A stretch of DNA of 64,000 nucleotides from Ructibacterium sp965146665 (GCA_965146665.1 CBCTHE010000007.1:1-64000), one strand, 5' to 3'; positions 26,677-35,774 are shown, counted from the first letter of the stretch. Translations and numbers: made by a program. Notes: generated by a model from the letters alone, not told the origin.

Positions 26677-28059
26677 TTGGAATGGATACTCAATATCAGC
26701 CAGGCCGCGGCCGCCATGGGCGGCGAGATCAGAAACTGCGACGGCGATGAGCTGGTACGGTCTGTTTCGACGGATACGCGGAAGATAGAAAGCGGGGCGC
26801 TCTTTTTTGCCCTGCGCGGTGACCGGTTTGACGGTCATAAATTTGTGCCGGGCGCGGTGGACGGCGGGGCTGTCTGCTGTGTGGTCAACCGGGGCGAGGA
26901 CAGCTTCGGGGGTCTGCCCGTCATTGCGGTGGAGGATACCCATAAGGCGCTCAGGGATCTCGCGGCCTGTTACCGCATGCGGTTCCGCATCCCGGTGGTG
27001 GGCGTGACAGGAAGCGTGGGCAAGACCTCCACCAAGGAGATGATTGCCTCCGTGCTGAGCCAGAGCTATAAAACCCACATGACCCAGGGGAATTTCAACA
27101 ATGAGATCGGCCTTCCGCTGACGGTATTCGGCCTGATGAAAGAGGATGAGATCATGGTGCTGGAAATGGGGATGAGCAATTTCGGGGAAATTTCAAACCT
27201 GACCCGGATTGCCCGGCCGGACACTGCGGTGATTACAAACATCGGCCTGTCGCATATTGAGCATCTGGGCAGCCGCGAGGGAATCAAAAAAGCCAAGTTT
27301 GAGATTTTCGAGGGGTTGCAGATGGACGGCATGGTCATCCTCAACGGAGATGACGACATGCTCTGGTCAGCCCGGGGTGAAATCAATTTTGAGACCCTGT
27401 ACTATGGCATCCGCAACAAAAACTGCGATTTGACAGCCTATGATATCCGAACCTATTCGGACGGCAGTGAGTTCACCTGCAAAATTGACGGAGAGCCCTA
27501 TAAATTTTTCGTAAGCGTTCCCGGGGAACACCATATCTACAATGCCCTGGCCGCCATTCTGGCGGGGATCAAGTATAATGTGGACATTGACGACATCAAA
27601 AAAGGGGTCCGGAGCTTTGCGCCCAGCGGCCTGCGGCAGACGGTCATAGAGCTGCCTGACTACAAGGTGATCCGGGACTGCTATAACGCCAGCCCCGCCT
27701 CCATGAAGTCCGGACTGGAGGTGCTTTCCCTGACCCAGACCAAGGGGCGCAGGGTGGCCTGTCTCGCGGATATGCTGGAGCTGGGCGGCATTTCAGACGA
27801 GGCCCACAAAAGCGTGGGACGCCTGGTGGTGGACTATGGGATTGACTGTCTGATTACGGTGGGCCCTGACGCCCATTATATTGCGCGCGGTGCGGAGGAC
27901 GCGGGGATGAATCCCGCGGATATTCACGAATTTGACAGCAACGACACCCTGCGGGAGCGGCTGGCGGACCTGCTGAAAAAGAACGATGTGATTCTGGTGA
28001 AGGGATCCCGGGGAATGCGTCTGGAGGAGATTGCCGACGCCATTGCGGAGCTGTCCTAA
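26677..28059 (+). CDS. murF: UDP-MurNAc-tripeptide:D-Ala-D-Ala ligase MurF
   Basis: A 460-aa Mur ligase with GVTGSVGKTSTKEM at about residues 108-121 and the MurF segment NYNASPASMKSGLEVL-like (CYNASPASMKSGLEVL). It adds D-Ala-D-Ala to finish the pentapeptide. No ATG is present at the start; TTG at 26,677 has AGAGG 9 nt upstream and is preferred over TTG at 26,671. Confidence 0.96.
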   Translation: MEWILNISQAAAAMGGEIRNCDGDELVRSVSTDTRKIESGALFFALRGDRFDGHKFVPGAVDGGAVCCVVNRGEDSFGGLPVIAVEDTHKALRDLAACYRMRFRIPVVGVTGSVGKTSTKEMIASVLSQSYKTHMTQGNFNNEIGLPLTVFGLMKEDEIMVLEMGMSNFGEISNLTRIARPDTAVITNIGLSHIEHLGSREGIKKAKFEIFEGLQMDGMVILNGDDDMLWSARGEINFETLYYGIRNKNCDLTAYDIRTYSDGSEFTCKIDGEPYKFFVSVPGEHHIYNALAAILAGIKYNVDIDDIKKGVRSFAPSGLRQTVIELPDYKVIRDCYNASPASMKSGLEVLSLTQTKGRRVACLADMLELGGISDEAHKSVGRLVVDYGIDCLITVGPDAHYIARGAEDAGMNPADIHEFDSNDTLRERLADLLKKNDVILVKGSRGMRLEEIADAIAELS

Positions 28060-28089
28060 AAGATACCAAGGAAGTGGGGAGTTTTACAT

Positions 28090-29073
28090 ATGCAATTATT
28101 GATCGGTGGTATTGCGGCCTTTCTGGTGGCCGCTGTCTGCGGGAGCTTTTTGATACCGGTCCTGCGCCGGCTGAAATTCGGCCAGGAGATCCGGGAAGAG
28201 GGGCCCAAATGGCATGAAAAGAAATCCGGAACGCCCACCATGGGCGGCTTCATCTTCATTGCGGGCATTCTGGCGGCGCTTGCTGTCACCTATGCGCTGA
28301 GCCCGATTTTGGGTTATTCGGCGCCGTCCCTTCTGGACACCGGTATGCTGGTGGTGGTGATGCTGGCCTATGCGGGCATCGGCTTCATTGACGACTATAT
28401 CAAGGTGATTCTCAAGCGGAATCTGGGGCTGACGGCTGGGCAGAAATTCGGCCTGCAGTTCCTGGTGGCTCTGGCGTTTGTGTGCTGGGCCGTATTCGGC
28501 GGAAGCATTGGCACGGTGATTCGGATTCCCTTTACCAGCCTGACCTGGGATATGGGATGGGTCTTTATCCCCTTTGCCATTCTGGTGATTCTGGCGACGG
28601 TCAACAGCGTCAACCTGACGGACGGCCTGGACGGCCTGGCGGGCTGTGTCTCCATTGTGGTGGCTGTTTTCTTCCTGCTGCTCTCCAGGGCCGGCGCGGT
28701 GCAGAACACGGCGGTCGCCCTGTTTGCCGCCACGGTGGTGGGCGGACTGGTTGGATTCCTGATCTATAACAAATTCCCCGCCAAGGTGTTTATGGGGGAC
28801 ACGGGCTCCCTGTGCCTCGGCGGCGCGGTCTGCGGCATGGCGATCCTTCTGGAGGAGCCGCTTACCCTGCTGATTGTCGGTTTTGTCTATGTTATGGAGG
28901 CCCTGTCCGTCATTTTGCAGGTGACGTCCTATAAGCTGACCGGCAAGCGTATTTTCAAGATGAGCCCCATCCACCATCACTTTGAGATGTGTGGCTGGAG
29001 CGAAAAGAAAGTGGTCGTTGTTTTCACACTGGTCACAGCGGCGCTCTGCGCGCTGATGTATTTCTTTGGATAA
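28090..29073 (+). CDS. mraY: Phospho-MurNAc-pentapeptide transferase MraY
   Basis: A 327-aa integral membrane enzyme with about ten helices. It transfers phospho-MurNAc-pentapeptide to undecaprenyl phosphate (lipid I). Motifs include FIDDYIK, NLTDGLDGLA, GDTGSL and the His-rich SPIHHHFE. In most dcw clusters murD follows, but here ftsW comes next. Confidence 0.97.
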   Translation: MQLLIGGIAAFLVAAVCGSFLIPVLRRLKFGQEIREEGPKWHEKKSGTPTMGGFIFIAGILAALAVTYALSPILGYSAPSLLDTGMLVVVMLAYAGIGFIDDYIKVILKRNLGLTAGQKFGLQFLVALAFVCWAVFGGSIGTVIRIPFTSLTWDMGWVFIPFAILVILATVNSVNLTDGLDGLAGCVSIVVAVFFLLLSRAGAVQNTAVALFAATVVGGLVGFLIYNKFPAKVFMGDTGSLCLGGAVCGMAILLEEPLTLLIVGFVYVMEALSVILQVTSYKLTGKRIFKMSPIHHHFEMCGWSEKKVVVVFTLVTAALCALMYFFG

Positions 29074-29100
29074 CAGCGGCGGAAGAATGGAGGAGACAGC

Positions 29101-30348
29101 GTGGCTTATCAAAAAGACGATCGGCGTGTCCGGCGGCCTTACCAGCCGGCTTCTTATCAGAACGTGAGGCGGCCTGCCCCGGCCCGCCCTGTAAGCCGGA
29201 GCAGAGGCAGAGCACAGACCCAGCAGGACGGGTTTTCCCGGCTGGTGGAGTGGTTTCGCCCGGTCAAGGGGGATATCGATTATCCGTTCCTGATGGCGGT
29301 GGGCCTGCTCATGGCCTTTGGACTCATCATGCTGTTCAGCGCGGGCAGCGCCCGGGCCTTTTCCAACTTCGGCGACAGCCTGTGGTATTTTAAAAAGCAG
29401 ATCGGCGGGGTGGTCGTGGGCACGGTGGGCATGTTCATCCTGTCCAAGTTTGATTACCACCGGCTGGGAAAGCTCTCTTTTGGGCTTCTCGCCTTCAGCG
29501 GACTGCTTCTGGTGCTTGTCATCATTCCCGGCATCGGCACCACGCGGAACGGCGCGACCCGGTGGCTGTTTGGATTCCAGCCCTCTGAAATCGCCAAGTT
29601 CGCTGTCATACTCTTCTTTGCGTTCAGTCTGTCGAAAAATCAGAAAGCCCTGCCGGACTTTCTCCACGGCTTCTGTCCCTATTTGCTGGTACTGGGAATT
29701 TTCGTGCTGCTTTTGGCGTTGGAGCCCCATTTTTCCTGTATCGTGCTCATGGGCCTGTCCAGCTTTCTGGTTCTGTTTGTGGCCGGGGCGAAGATCAAGC
29801 ACTTTTTGATTGTGGGCGCGCCCGCGGTTGTGGGCGCGGTGTTTATGATTATCAAGGAACCCTACCGGATGGCCCGGGTGGTCTCCTTTCTGGACCCGTT
29901 TGCGGATGCCCAGGGCGACGGCTGGCAGATTGTGCAGTCCCTGTACGCCATAGGCTCCGGCGGAATCTTCGGCGTTGGCCTGGGCCAGAGCCGTCAGAAA
30001 TACCAGTCCCTTCCTGAGCCGCAGAACGACTTTATCTTTTCAGTTCTGGCCGAGGAGCTGGGCTTGCTGGGGGCGATCATACTGGTTGTGCTCTTTATCT
30101 TTCTGATTGTCCGGGGAATCAAAATCGCGGGCAAGGCTCCGGATATGTTCGGAACCCTGCTGGTGACCGGCATTGTGGGCATTGTGGCGTTTCAGGCACT
30201 GATCAACATTGCGGTTGTGACCTCGTCCATTCCGGTTACGGGTATGCCGCTTCCTTTTTTCAGCTTTGGGAGCACGGCCCTGTCCATAACCATGGCGGAG
30301 ATGGGGATTGTGCTCAATGTGTCCAGGCAGTCCCATTCCCCGCTGTAG
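29101..30348 (+). CDS. ftsW: Lipid II polymerase/division protein FtsW
   Basis: A 415-aa SEDS-family membrane glycosyltransferase with about ten helices after a 65-residue basic cytoplasmic head. Family features are GFQPSEIAKFA and the C-terminal GMPLPFFSFGSTALS. The start is GTG at 29,101 with GGAGGA upstream. It works with the PBP of the same operon. A terminator-like hairpin follows. Confidence 0.94.
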   Translation: MAYQKDDRRVRRPYQPASYQNVRRPAPARPVSRSRGRAQTQQDGFSRLVEWFRPVKGDIDYPFLMAVGLLMAFGLIMLFSAGSARAFSNFGDSLWYFKKQIGGVVVGTVGMFILSKFDYHRLGKLSFGLLAFSGLLLVLVIIPGIGTTRNGATRWLFGFQPSEIAKFAVILFFAFSLSKNQKALPDFLHGFCPYLLVLGIFVLLLALEPHFSCIVLMGLSSFLVLFVAGAKIKHFLIVGAPAVVGAVFMIIKEPYRMARVVSFLDPFADAQGDGWQIVQSLYAIGSGGIFGVGLGQSRQKYQSLPEPQNDFIFSVLAEELGLLGAIILVVLFIFLIVRGIKIAGKAPDMFGTLLVTGIVGIVAFQALINIAVVTSSIPVTGMPLPFFSFGSTALSITMAEMGIVLNVSRQSHSPL

Positions 30349-30383
30349 CAGGGCAGAAGACGGAAAAATGACATTACTTATGG

Positions 30384-30410
30384 GGCGAAGGGCTTTGCCC
30401 TTCGCCTTTT
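30384..30410 (+). terminator. Intrinsic terminator between ftsW and murG
   Basis: A perfect 10-bp stem GGCGAAGGGC/GCCCTTCGCC with loop TTT, followed by TTTT. It is inside the cluster, 120 nt before murG, so read-through or a separate promoter must serve murG. Confidence 0.75.
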
Positions 30411-30428
30411 GGGGACTGAAAGGAAAAA

Positions 30429-30502
30429 AGCGGAGCTGTCTCCGCTGTGCCTTATCCGGCTCACGGTAAGGCGGAGAACAGATTGTGAGCCAGAAAGGCA
30501 AT
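30429..30502 (+). ncRNA. Structured 5-prime leader of murG, copy B (hairpin plus possible pseudoknot)
   Basis: The stem CCTTATC (30,450-30,456)/GGTAAGG (30,465-30,471) has loop CGGCTCAC. GTGAGCC at 30,485-30,491 is fully complementary to loop GGCTCAC. AGAAAGGCAAT (30,492-30,502) follows, 8 nt before the murG ATG. An upstream hairpin GCGGAG/CTCCGC (30,430-30,445) competes with pairing of CTCCG to CGGAG at 30,472-30,476, suggesting two alternative folds. Confidence 0.55.
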
Positions 30503-30510
30503 GATGAACC

Positions 30511-31620
30511 ATGCGGTTATTGTTTGCTGGCGGCGGGACCGCGGGACATATCAATCCGGCCCTTGCCATTGCCAACTATTTTTGCGACCAGGACAATAGT
30601 ACGGAGATTCGATTTGTGGGTACCTCGGAGGGGCTGGAGACCGGCCTGGTGCCGAGAAGCGGATACCCTCTGGACCTGATTAAGATTCACGGTTTTGACC
30701 GGAGTCTCACCCTTCAGAACTTTAAGAATATCTGCGAACTGCCCGGGGCGGTTCACAGCGCGGGAAGAATCATAAAAAAATTCCGGCCTGACGCTGTGAT
30801 CGGAACCGGGGGATATGTGGCCGGACCGGTGCTGTACGCGGCGGCAAAGCGCCATATTCCGACGCTGATCCACGAATCCAACGCCTTTCCGGGCATCACC
30901 ACGAAAATTCTGTCCCGCTATGTGGACACGGTGGCGCTGGGGGTGGAGGATGCCCGGCAGTATTTGGGCAGGGCAAAGAACATTGTGGTCACCGGGACGC
31001 CCCTCCGGCCCTCCCTGCTGACCACCGGTGAATTTGAGGCCCGGCGGCGGCTGGGCCTGGACGCCCGGCCGTTTCTGGTTATATTCGGCGGGAGCCTGGG
31101 CGCCCGGGATTTTAACCGGACCGTTGTGGACTGGATTTCCCGGACCGCGCAGGCGGGCCGGTATCAGATTATGCTGGGGACGGGAAAGTTTCACCAGTAT
31201 GATGATGTGATGGCCCGGTTCCGGGAGAACGGCGTGACGCTGGCACAGCTTCCCAATGTGTCGGTGAGCGAGTATATCTACGACATGGATGTGGTTATGA
31301 GCGCGGCGGATCTTGTAATCAGCCGGGCCGGAGCGAGTACCCTGTGTGAGCTCACGGCGCTTGGGAAACCGGCGGTGCTGGTGCCGTCGCCCTATGTGAC
31401 GGGCAACCACCAGGAGCACAATGCCCGCGCTGTGGAACGGGGCGGCGGCGCCAGAGTGATTCTGGAGAAGGATTTTACCCCGGAGGCCCTGAACGGGGCC
31501 GTGGAGGACCTGACATGCGACAAAGAGGTTTTGGCCGCCATGAAAAAGGCATCCAGAAGGCTTGGGCATCTGGATGCCACAGAGGCGCTGTACAGGGAAG
31601 TAAAAAAAATCATGAAGTAA
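30511..31620 (+). CDS. murG: UDP-GlcNAc:lipid I N-acetylglucosaminyltransferase MurG
   Basis: A 369-aa GT-B fold enzyme that makes lipid II on the inner face of the membrane. N-terminal GGGTAGHINPALAIA, middle IHESNAFPGITTKILS, and the UDP-GlcNAc-binding SRAGASTLCELTALGKPAVL all match. It lacks a close ribosome site (AAAGG lies 12 nt upstream, within the structured leader), so translation may depend on leader folding. Confidence 0.97.
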   Translation: MRLLFAGGGTAGHINPALAIANYFCDQDNSTEIRFVGTSEGLETGLVPRSGYPLDLIKIHGFDRSLTLQNFKNICELPGAVHSAGRIIKKFRPDAVIGTGGYVAGPVLYAAAKRHIPTLIHESNAFPGITTKILSRYVDTVALGVEDARQYLGRAKNIVVTGTPLRPSLLTTGEFEARRRLGLDARPFLVIFGGSLGARDFNRTVVDWISRTAQAGRYQIMLGTGKFHQYDDVMARFRENGVTLAQLPNVSVSEYIYDMDVVMSAADLVISRAGASTLCELTALGKPAVLVPSPYVTGNHQEHNARAVERGGGARVILEKDFTPEALNGAVEDLTCDKEVLAAMKKASRRLGHLDATEALYREVKKIMK

Positions 31621-31702
31621 AGCGATAACAAGGACTGGCGCGGTCATGCACAGCTTTTACCCAATCGCATAGAATAGGGTGTAGAATTGGGAGGTGCTGA
31701 CC

Positions 31703-32959
31703 TTGCGTGAGCTTAGTATATACGGCGGAAAGCCGCTGGAGGGACAGCTGAGGATTCAGGGCTCCAAGAATTCGGTTCTGCCGATCCTGGCGGCGGCTCT
31801 CCTGACTGATGAAACCTGTGAAATCAAAAACTGCCCAAACCTGACCGATGTACATGCGGCCTTTGAGATATTGGAAAACCTGGGCTGCCGTGTTTCTTAT
31901 GACGGGAAGACGGCTGTGGTCCAGGCATCCGATGTATGCGGCTCCACCATACCGGATGACCTGATGCGGCGGATGCGCTCCTCGGTGATGTTTCTGGGGG
32001 CGATTCTGGGCCGGTGCAGGAAGGCCTGCATCAGCTATCCCGGCGGCTGTGAGCTGGGGGCCCGGCCCATTGACATCCACCTGCGGTCTCTGGCCCGGCT
32101 GGGTGTGGAACTCTTTGAGGACGGGGGATATATCCACTGCTCTCTGGACCGGTTTACGCCCCAGACCATCACGCTGATGTTCCCCAGCGTGGGTGCGACA
32201 GAGAATATTCTTCTGCTCTGCGCTGTCTCCAAGGGGGAGACCATTCTGGTGAATCCGGCCCGGGAGCCGGAGATTGTGGACCTGCAGAATTTTCTCAACC
32301 GCATGGGCGCGGACATTGTGGGCGCCGGCACGGATTCCATTCGGATCCGGGGCGTTCCAAAGCTCCACGGCTGTTCCTACTCGGTGATTCCTGACCGGAT
32401 CGCGGCGGCGACCTATGCGTGCGCGGCCGCAGCCTGCGGCGGTGAAGTCCTGCTGACCAAGATGGAGCCCCTGCACCTGAGGATGCTCCTGTCCGTGCTC
32501 AAGGATATGGGCGTCCGGGTCACAGAGGATGGGGAACAGGTATGGATCCGGATGGCACAGCGGCCGCTGGCCGTTCCCTCTGTCAAGACGCTGCCCTATC
32601 CCGGCTTCCCCACGGACGTGCAGGCGCCGCTTATGGCGGCTCTGCTCAAGGCGGAAGGGAGCTCGGTTGTCAGCGAGACCATCTTTGAAAACCGGTTCAA
32701 GCATGTGGGGGAGTTTCTGCGCATGGGCGCAGACATTCAGGTGGAGGGCCTGAACGCCATTGTGCGGGGCGTCAAGCGCCTGCACGGTGCGGAGGTGAAC
32801 GCGGCCGACCTGCGGGGCGGCGCGGCGCTTGTGATCGCCGGACTCAGTGCGGAGGGACGGACCACAGTCCGGCAGACCGCGTACATAGACCGTGGATATG
32901 AGGACATAGCCGGGGCGTTCCAAAGCCTTGGCGGAGCTGTCGAATTGATTGAGACATAG
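31703..32959 (+). CDS. murA: UDP-GlcNAc 1-carboxyvinyltransferase MurA
   Basis: A 418-aa enolpyruvyl transferase for the first committed step of peptidoglycan synthesis. The catalytic Cys lies in PGGCELGARPID at about residue 116, so the enzyme should be of the fosfomycin-reactive type. The substrate-binding start is GSKNSVLPILAAAL. The start TTG at 31,703 has GGGAGG 8 nt upstream; the GTG at 31,694 overlaps that site. Confidence 0.96.
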   Translation: MRELSIYGGKPLEGQLRIQGSKNSVLPILAAALLTDETCEIKNCPNLTDVHAAFEILENLGCRVSYDGKTAVVQASDVCGSTIPDDLMRRMRSSVMFLGAILGRCRKACISYPGGCELGARPIDIHLRSLARLGVELFEDGGYIHCSLDRFTPQTITLMFPSVGATENILLLCAVSKGETILVNPAREPEIVDLQNFLNRMGADIVGAGTDSIRIRGVPKLHGCSYSVIPDRIAAATYACAAAACGGEVLLTKMEPLHLRMLLSVLKDMGVRVTEDGEQVWIRMAQRPLAVPSVKTLPYPGFPTDVQAPLMAALLKAEGSSVVSETIFENRFKHVGEFLRMGADIQVEGLNAIVRGVKRLHGAEVNAADLRGGAALVIAGLSAEGRTTVRQTAYIDRGYEDIAGAFQSLGGAVELIET

Positions 32960-33027
32960 GGCGGTGCGGATTCCGCCCGCCCGGGCGGACAAGCCTGGAA
33001 GAAGCTGGAGATAGAGGAGAGATAGCG

Positions 33028-34242
33028 ATGAGGCATCGGAAAAAAAGCTGGATGGACCCGCGGATCAAAATGGTACTCCTGTTCACAGTGATCCTGTGCG
33101 CCGGCGTGGCGGTGGGCCTGCTGTTCACCCCCGTGTTCCATGTTCAGGAGGTATTCTGTGAAGGTAATGTGCGAATCACACAGGATGAGATCATCAGAGC
33201 GGCGCAGGTGGAAACCGGAAAGAATATTCTGGTTCAGAACCTCGCGGAGATCAAGAAGCGTGTGGCTGATATTCCCATGGTGGAGGAGGCCAGCGTCCGG
33301 CGGGTTTTCCCCAATAAGATCAAGATCTGGATCAAGGAACGGATTCCGGCCGCCTATATCTATACCGGAAACCAGTGCGCGGTGGTGGATGTGAACGGCA
33401 AAATACTGGATGTTCTCGCGGACAGACGGGTGGAACAGCTTGTGGCCGGCAACACGCCTGTCAAAGAGACTGCCGCGCCGGACGCGGGCCAGACACCGGA
33501 GGCATCTTCCACGCCGGGAGAGACCGGAAAGCCCAACGCCTCTGCGCCGCCTGCCGGTTCTGCGAAGCCTTCTGCTTCACCGAGCCCATCTGCCGTCCCG
33601 AAGCCCACAGGCTCTGCCCGGCCTTCTGATGCGCCGGAGGGATCTGCGGAGCCTAAGGAGAGCGGTGAGCCCGCTGGCACACACGAGCCCGAAGACAAGG
33701 CGGGGACACAGGCGGATGGCGCAGAGGAGGCCCTGCCCTATGAGGTGCCGCTGGTGGTGGGGCTGGAACTCACCAAGCCGGAGCCCGGAAAGACTGCGGA
33801 CAGCAGAGAGCGGGACAAGCTGGGCAAGGTGCTTAAAACCTTCCGGGATCTGGAGAAAGCGGGTCTGCTGATCCGGTCCACCTATCTGGATGTGACCAAT
33901 TTGAATGATGTGACACTGGTGATTGAAAAGCGCCTGGAGATCCAGCTTGGCACGCTGGATAACATGGAATACCGGAGCGCGTTTCTCGCCAAGGTGATCA
34001 ACGAAAAAATTTCCGGTACGGAGCATGTGATTATGGATTACCGAAGTGAGGATATCTATGTCCGCCAGCCGGAGGACGGCCAGGCCAGAATGATACCAAA
34101 GCCCAGCGCCGCCCCGGAGCCCACCGGCTCGGCGGCGCCGGGCGGCACGGCAGCGCCGTCCCAGTCCCAGCCGCCGACTGGAACTGCCGGAACGGCCAGC
34201 CAGACGGCAAAGCCCGTATCCTCAGCCCAGAGCGCCCGCTAG
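33028..34242 (+). CDS. ftsQ: FtsQ/DivIB division protein with long low-complexity insertions
   Basis: A 404-aa bitopic protein: basic cytoplasmic head, membrane helix (about 12-35), POTRA domain (about 40-110, VFHVQEVFCEGNVRITQDEI) and an FtsQ/DivIB beta domain (about 250-345). Between these is an unusual Pro/Ser/Ala/Glu-rich stretch at about 145-245, and a second one forms the last 45 residues. Typical DivIB proteins are 250-280 aa. POTRA and beta domain bind FtsL/FtsB partners at the septum. Confidence 0.87.
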   Translation: MRHRKKSWMDPRIKMVLLFTVILCAGVAVGLLFTPVFHVQEVFCEGNVRITQDEIIRAAQVETGKNILVQNLAEIKKRVADIPMVEEASVRRVFPNKIKIWIKERIPAAYIYTGNQCAVVDVNGKILDVLADRRVEQLVAGNTPVKETAAPDAGQTPEASSTPGETGKPNASAPPAGSAKPSASPSPSAVPKPTGSARPSDAPEGSAEPKESGEPAGTHEPEDKAGTQADGAEEALPYEVPLVVGLELTKPEPGKTADSRERDKLGKVLKTFRDLEKAGLLIRSTYLDVTNLNDVTLVIEKRLEIQLGTLDNMEYRSAFLAKVINEKISGTEHVIMDYRSEDIYVRQPEDGQARMIPKPSAAPEPTGSAAPGGTAAPSQSQPPTGTAGTASQTAKPVSSAQSAR

Positions 34243-34411
34243 ACAGCCTTTGGCCGGTGTGCAAACCGGCGGAAATACGCCGGCAGAAGGCGGAAAAATG
34301 ACAAATCAGGGTCAATGCCTATCGTACAGAAAATGCAATGATTTTGACAAGAAAATGTACGGCATCTGTAACATAAATGTAATATTATTTTAAAAAAGTT
34401 GAAAAATTATC

Positions 34412-34439
34412 TTTACAAAATGAAAATCCGTGGTATAAT
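34412..34439 (+). promoter_or_regulatory. Sigma-A promoter of ftsZ
   Basis: TTTACA at 34,412-34,417, 16-bp spacer, TATAAT at 34,434-34,439, in an AT-rich region after a 170-nt gap. It would allow ftsZ to be expressed independently of the cluster. Confidence 0.8.
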
Positions 34440-34501
34440 ATACTTAACTATCATGGAAAGATTTTGGAAGAGTGACAAGAGCGAGTAAGGAGGAAGAAAA
34501 C

Positions 34502-35686
34502 GTGTTTCAGTTTGATACAGAGAATGTTAACCCCGCCCAGATCAAAGTCATTGGTGTCGGCGGCGGCGGTAACAACGCAGTGAATAGAATGATCGAGGCC
34601 CAGGTCAAATGTGTGGAATTCATTGCTGTCAATACGGACAAGCAGGACCTGACACTGTCTGCGGCCTCTCAGAAAATACAGATTGGTGAGAAAATCACAA
34701 AGGGACTCGGTGCCGGCGCTGTGCCGGAGATCGGAAAAAAGGCGGCGGAAGAGAGCCGGGATGAGATTGCACAGGCCATCAAGGGCGCGGATATGGTGTT
34801 TGTCACCGCCGGCATGGGCGGCGGTACAGGAACCGGTGCGGCTCCCATTGTGGCGGAGGTCGCCAAGGAAATGGGCGTCCTGACCGTGGGTATTGTGACA
34901 AAGCCGTTCTGGTTTGAGGGCAAGACCCGGCAGAAAAACAGCGACGAGGGTATCAAAAGCCTGATGGGCGCGGTGGATACACTGGTGGTGATTCCCAATG
35001 ACAAGCTTCTGGAGATTGCGGAAAACCGGACGCCGCTGATGGAGTCCTTCCGGATGGCGGATGACATTCTGCGGCAGGGGGTACAGGGCATTTCCGACCT
35101 GATTTCCCGCCCCGGACTGATCAGCCTTGACTTTGCTGATATCAAGACCATTATGAAGGATACCGGCTTTGCGCATATGGGCATTGGCCGGGCCAGCGGC
35201 GAGACCCGTGCGGAAGAAGCCGCCAAGAAGGCCATACATAGCCCCTTGCTTGAGACGACCATTGAGGGCGCCAAGGGCGTGATCCTCAATGTGACCGGCG
35301 GCAGTGACCTGGGGATTCTGGAGGTCAAGACTGCGGCTGAGCTGGTTGAGGAAGCGGCTGACAGAGATGCTAACATTATCATTGGTGCGATTATTGACGA
35401 GAATATGGGCGATGAGATCCAGATCACAGTTATCGCCACCGGGTTCAAGGGCAATGCGCCCCAGGATGCGGCGGAGCAGGAAAATCCCTTTGACAGCTTC
35501 CTGAGCCGGTTTGGCAACGGCGGCAATGTGAACCGGGGCGGTGCCACCGCGTCTCCCAGTTCGGCGGCGCCCTCCAGCCGTCCTGTGGAAAAGGTTCCCT
35601 CTTCCACCAACCTGTTCAGCAAGTTCGGCGAGGACGATGGGATTGATGTCCCGGTATTCCTGCGGAACAGAAACAACAACAAATAA
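34502..35686 (+). CDS. ftsZ: Cell division GTPase FtsZ
   Basis: A 394-aa tubulin-like GTPase that forms the Z ring. G-box GGGTGTGAAP at about residue 106, T7-loop NVDFAD-like region SLDFADIKTIM, and a C-terminal peptide IDVPVFLRNRNNNK. The start is GTG at 34,502, 8 nt from AAGGAGG; an open frame extends to 34,472 but includes this site. ftsA, which often precedes ftsZ, is absent. Confidence 0.98.
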   Translation: MFQFDTENVNPAQIKVIGVGGGGNNAVNRMIEAQVKCVEFIAVNTDKQDLTLSAASQKIQIGEKITKGLGAGAVPEIGKKAAEESRDEIAQAIKGADMVFVTAGMGGGTGTGAAPIVAEVAKEMGVLTVGIVTKPFWFEGKTRQKNSDEGIKSLMGAVDTLVVIPNDKLLEIAENRTPLMESFRMADDILRQGVQGISDLISRPGLISLDFADIKTIMKDTGFAHMGIGRASGETRAEEAAKKAIHSPLLETTIEGAKGVILNVTGGSDLGILEVKTAAELVEEAADRDANIIIGAIIDENMGDEIQITVIATGFKGNAPQDAAEQENPFDSFLSRFGNGGNVNRGGATASPSSAAPSSRPVEKVPSSTNLFSKFGEDDGIDVPVFLRNRNNNK

Positions 35687-35710
35687 TTCAGGAAAGCTTT
35701 TGTCATAAGA

Positions 35711-35774
35711 GAGGCACAGCATACGCTGTGCCTCAGACTGTCGAAAAAGTCCAGCAAAAGGCTGGGCTTTTTTG
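35711..35774 (+). terminator. Tandem hairpins ending the dcw cluster
   Basis: First GAGGCACAGC/GCTGTGCCTC (35,711-35,734) without U-tract, then AGTCCAGC/GCTGGGCT (35,748-35,768, one G-U) followed by TTTTTTG, a proper intrinsic terminator. Confidence 0.75.

Noticed and set aside
28096..29802. 568-aa open frame on the minus strand
   Set aside because: It lies opposite mraY and ftsW, which have clear families and ribosome sites. It has no ribosome site and a His/Gln/Arg-rich composition typical of antisense frames in GC-rich genes.
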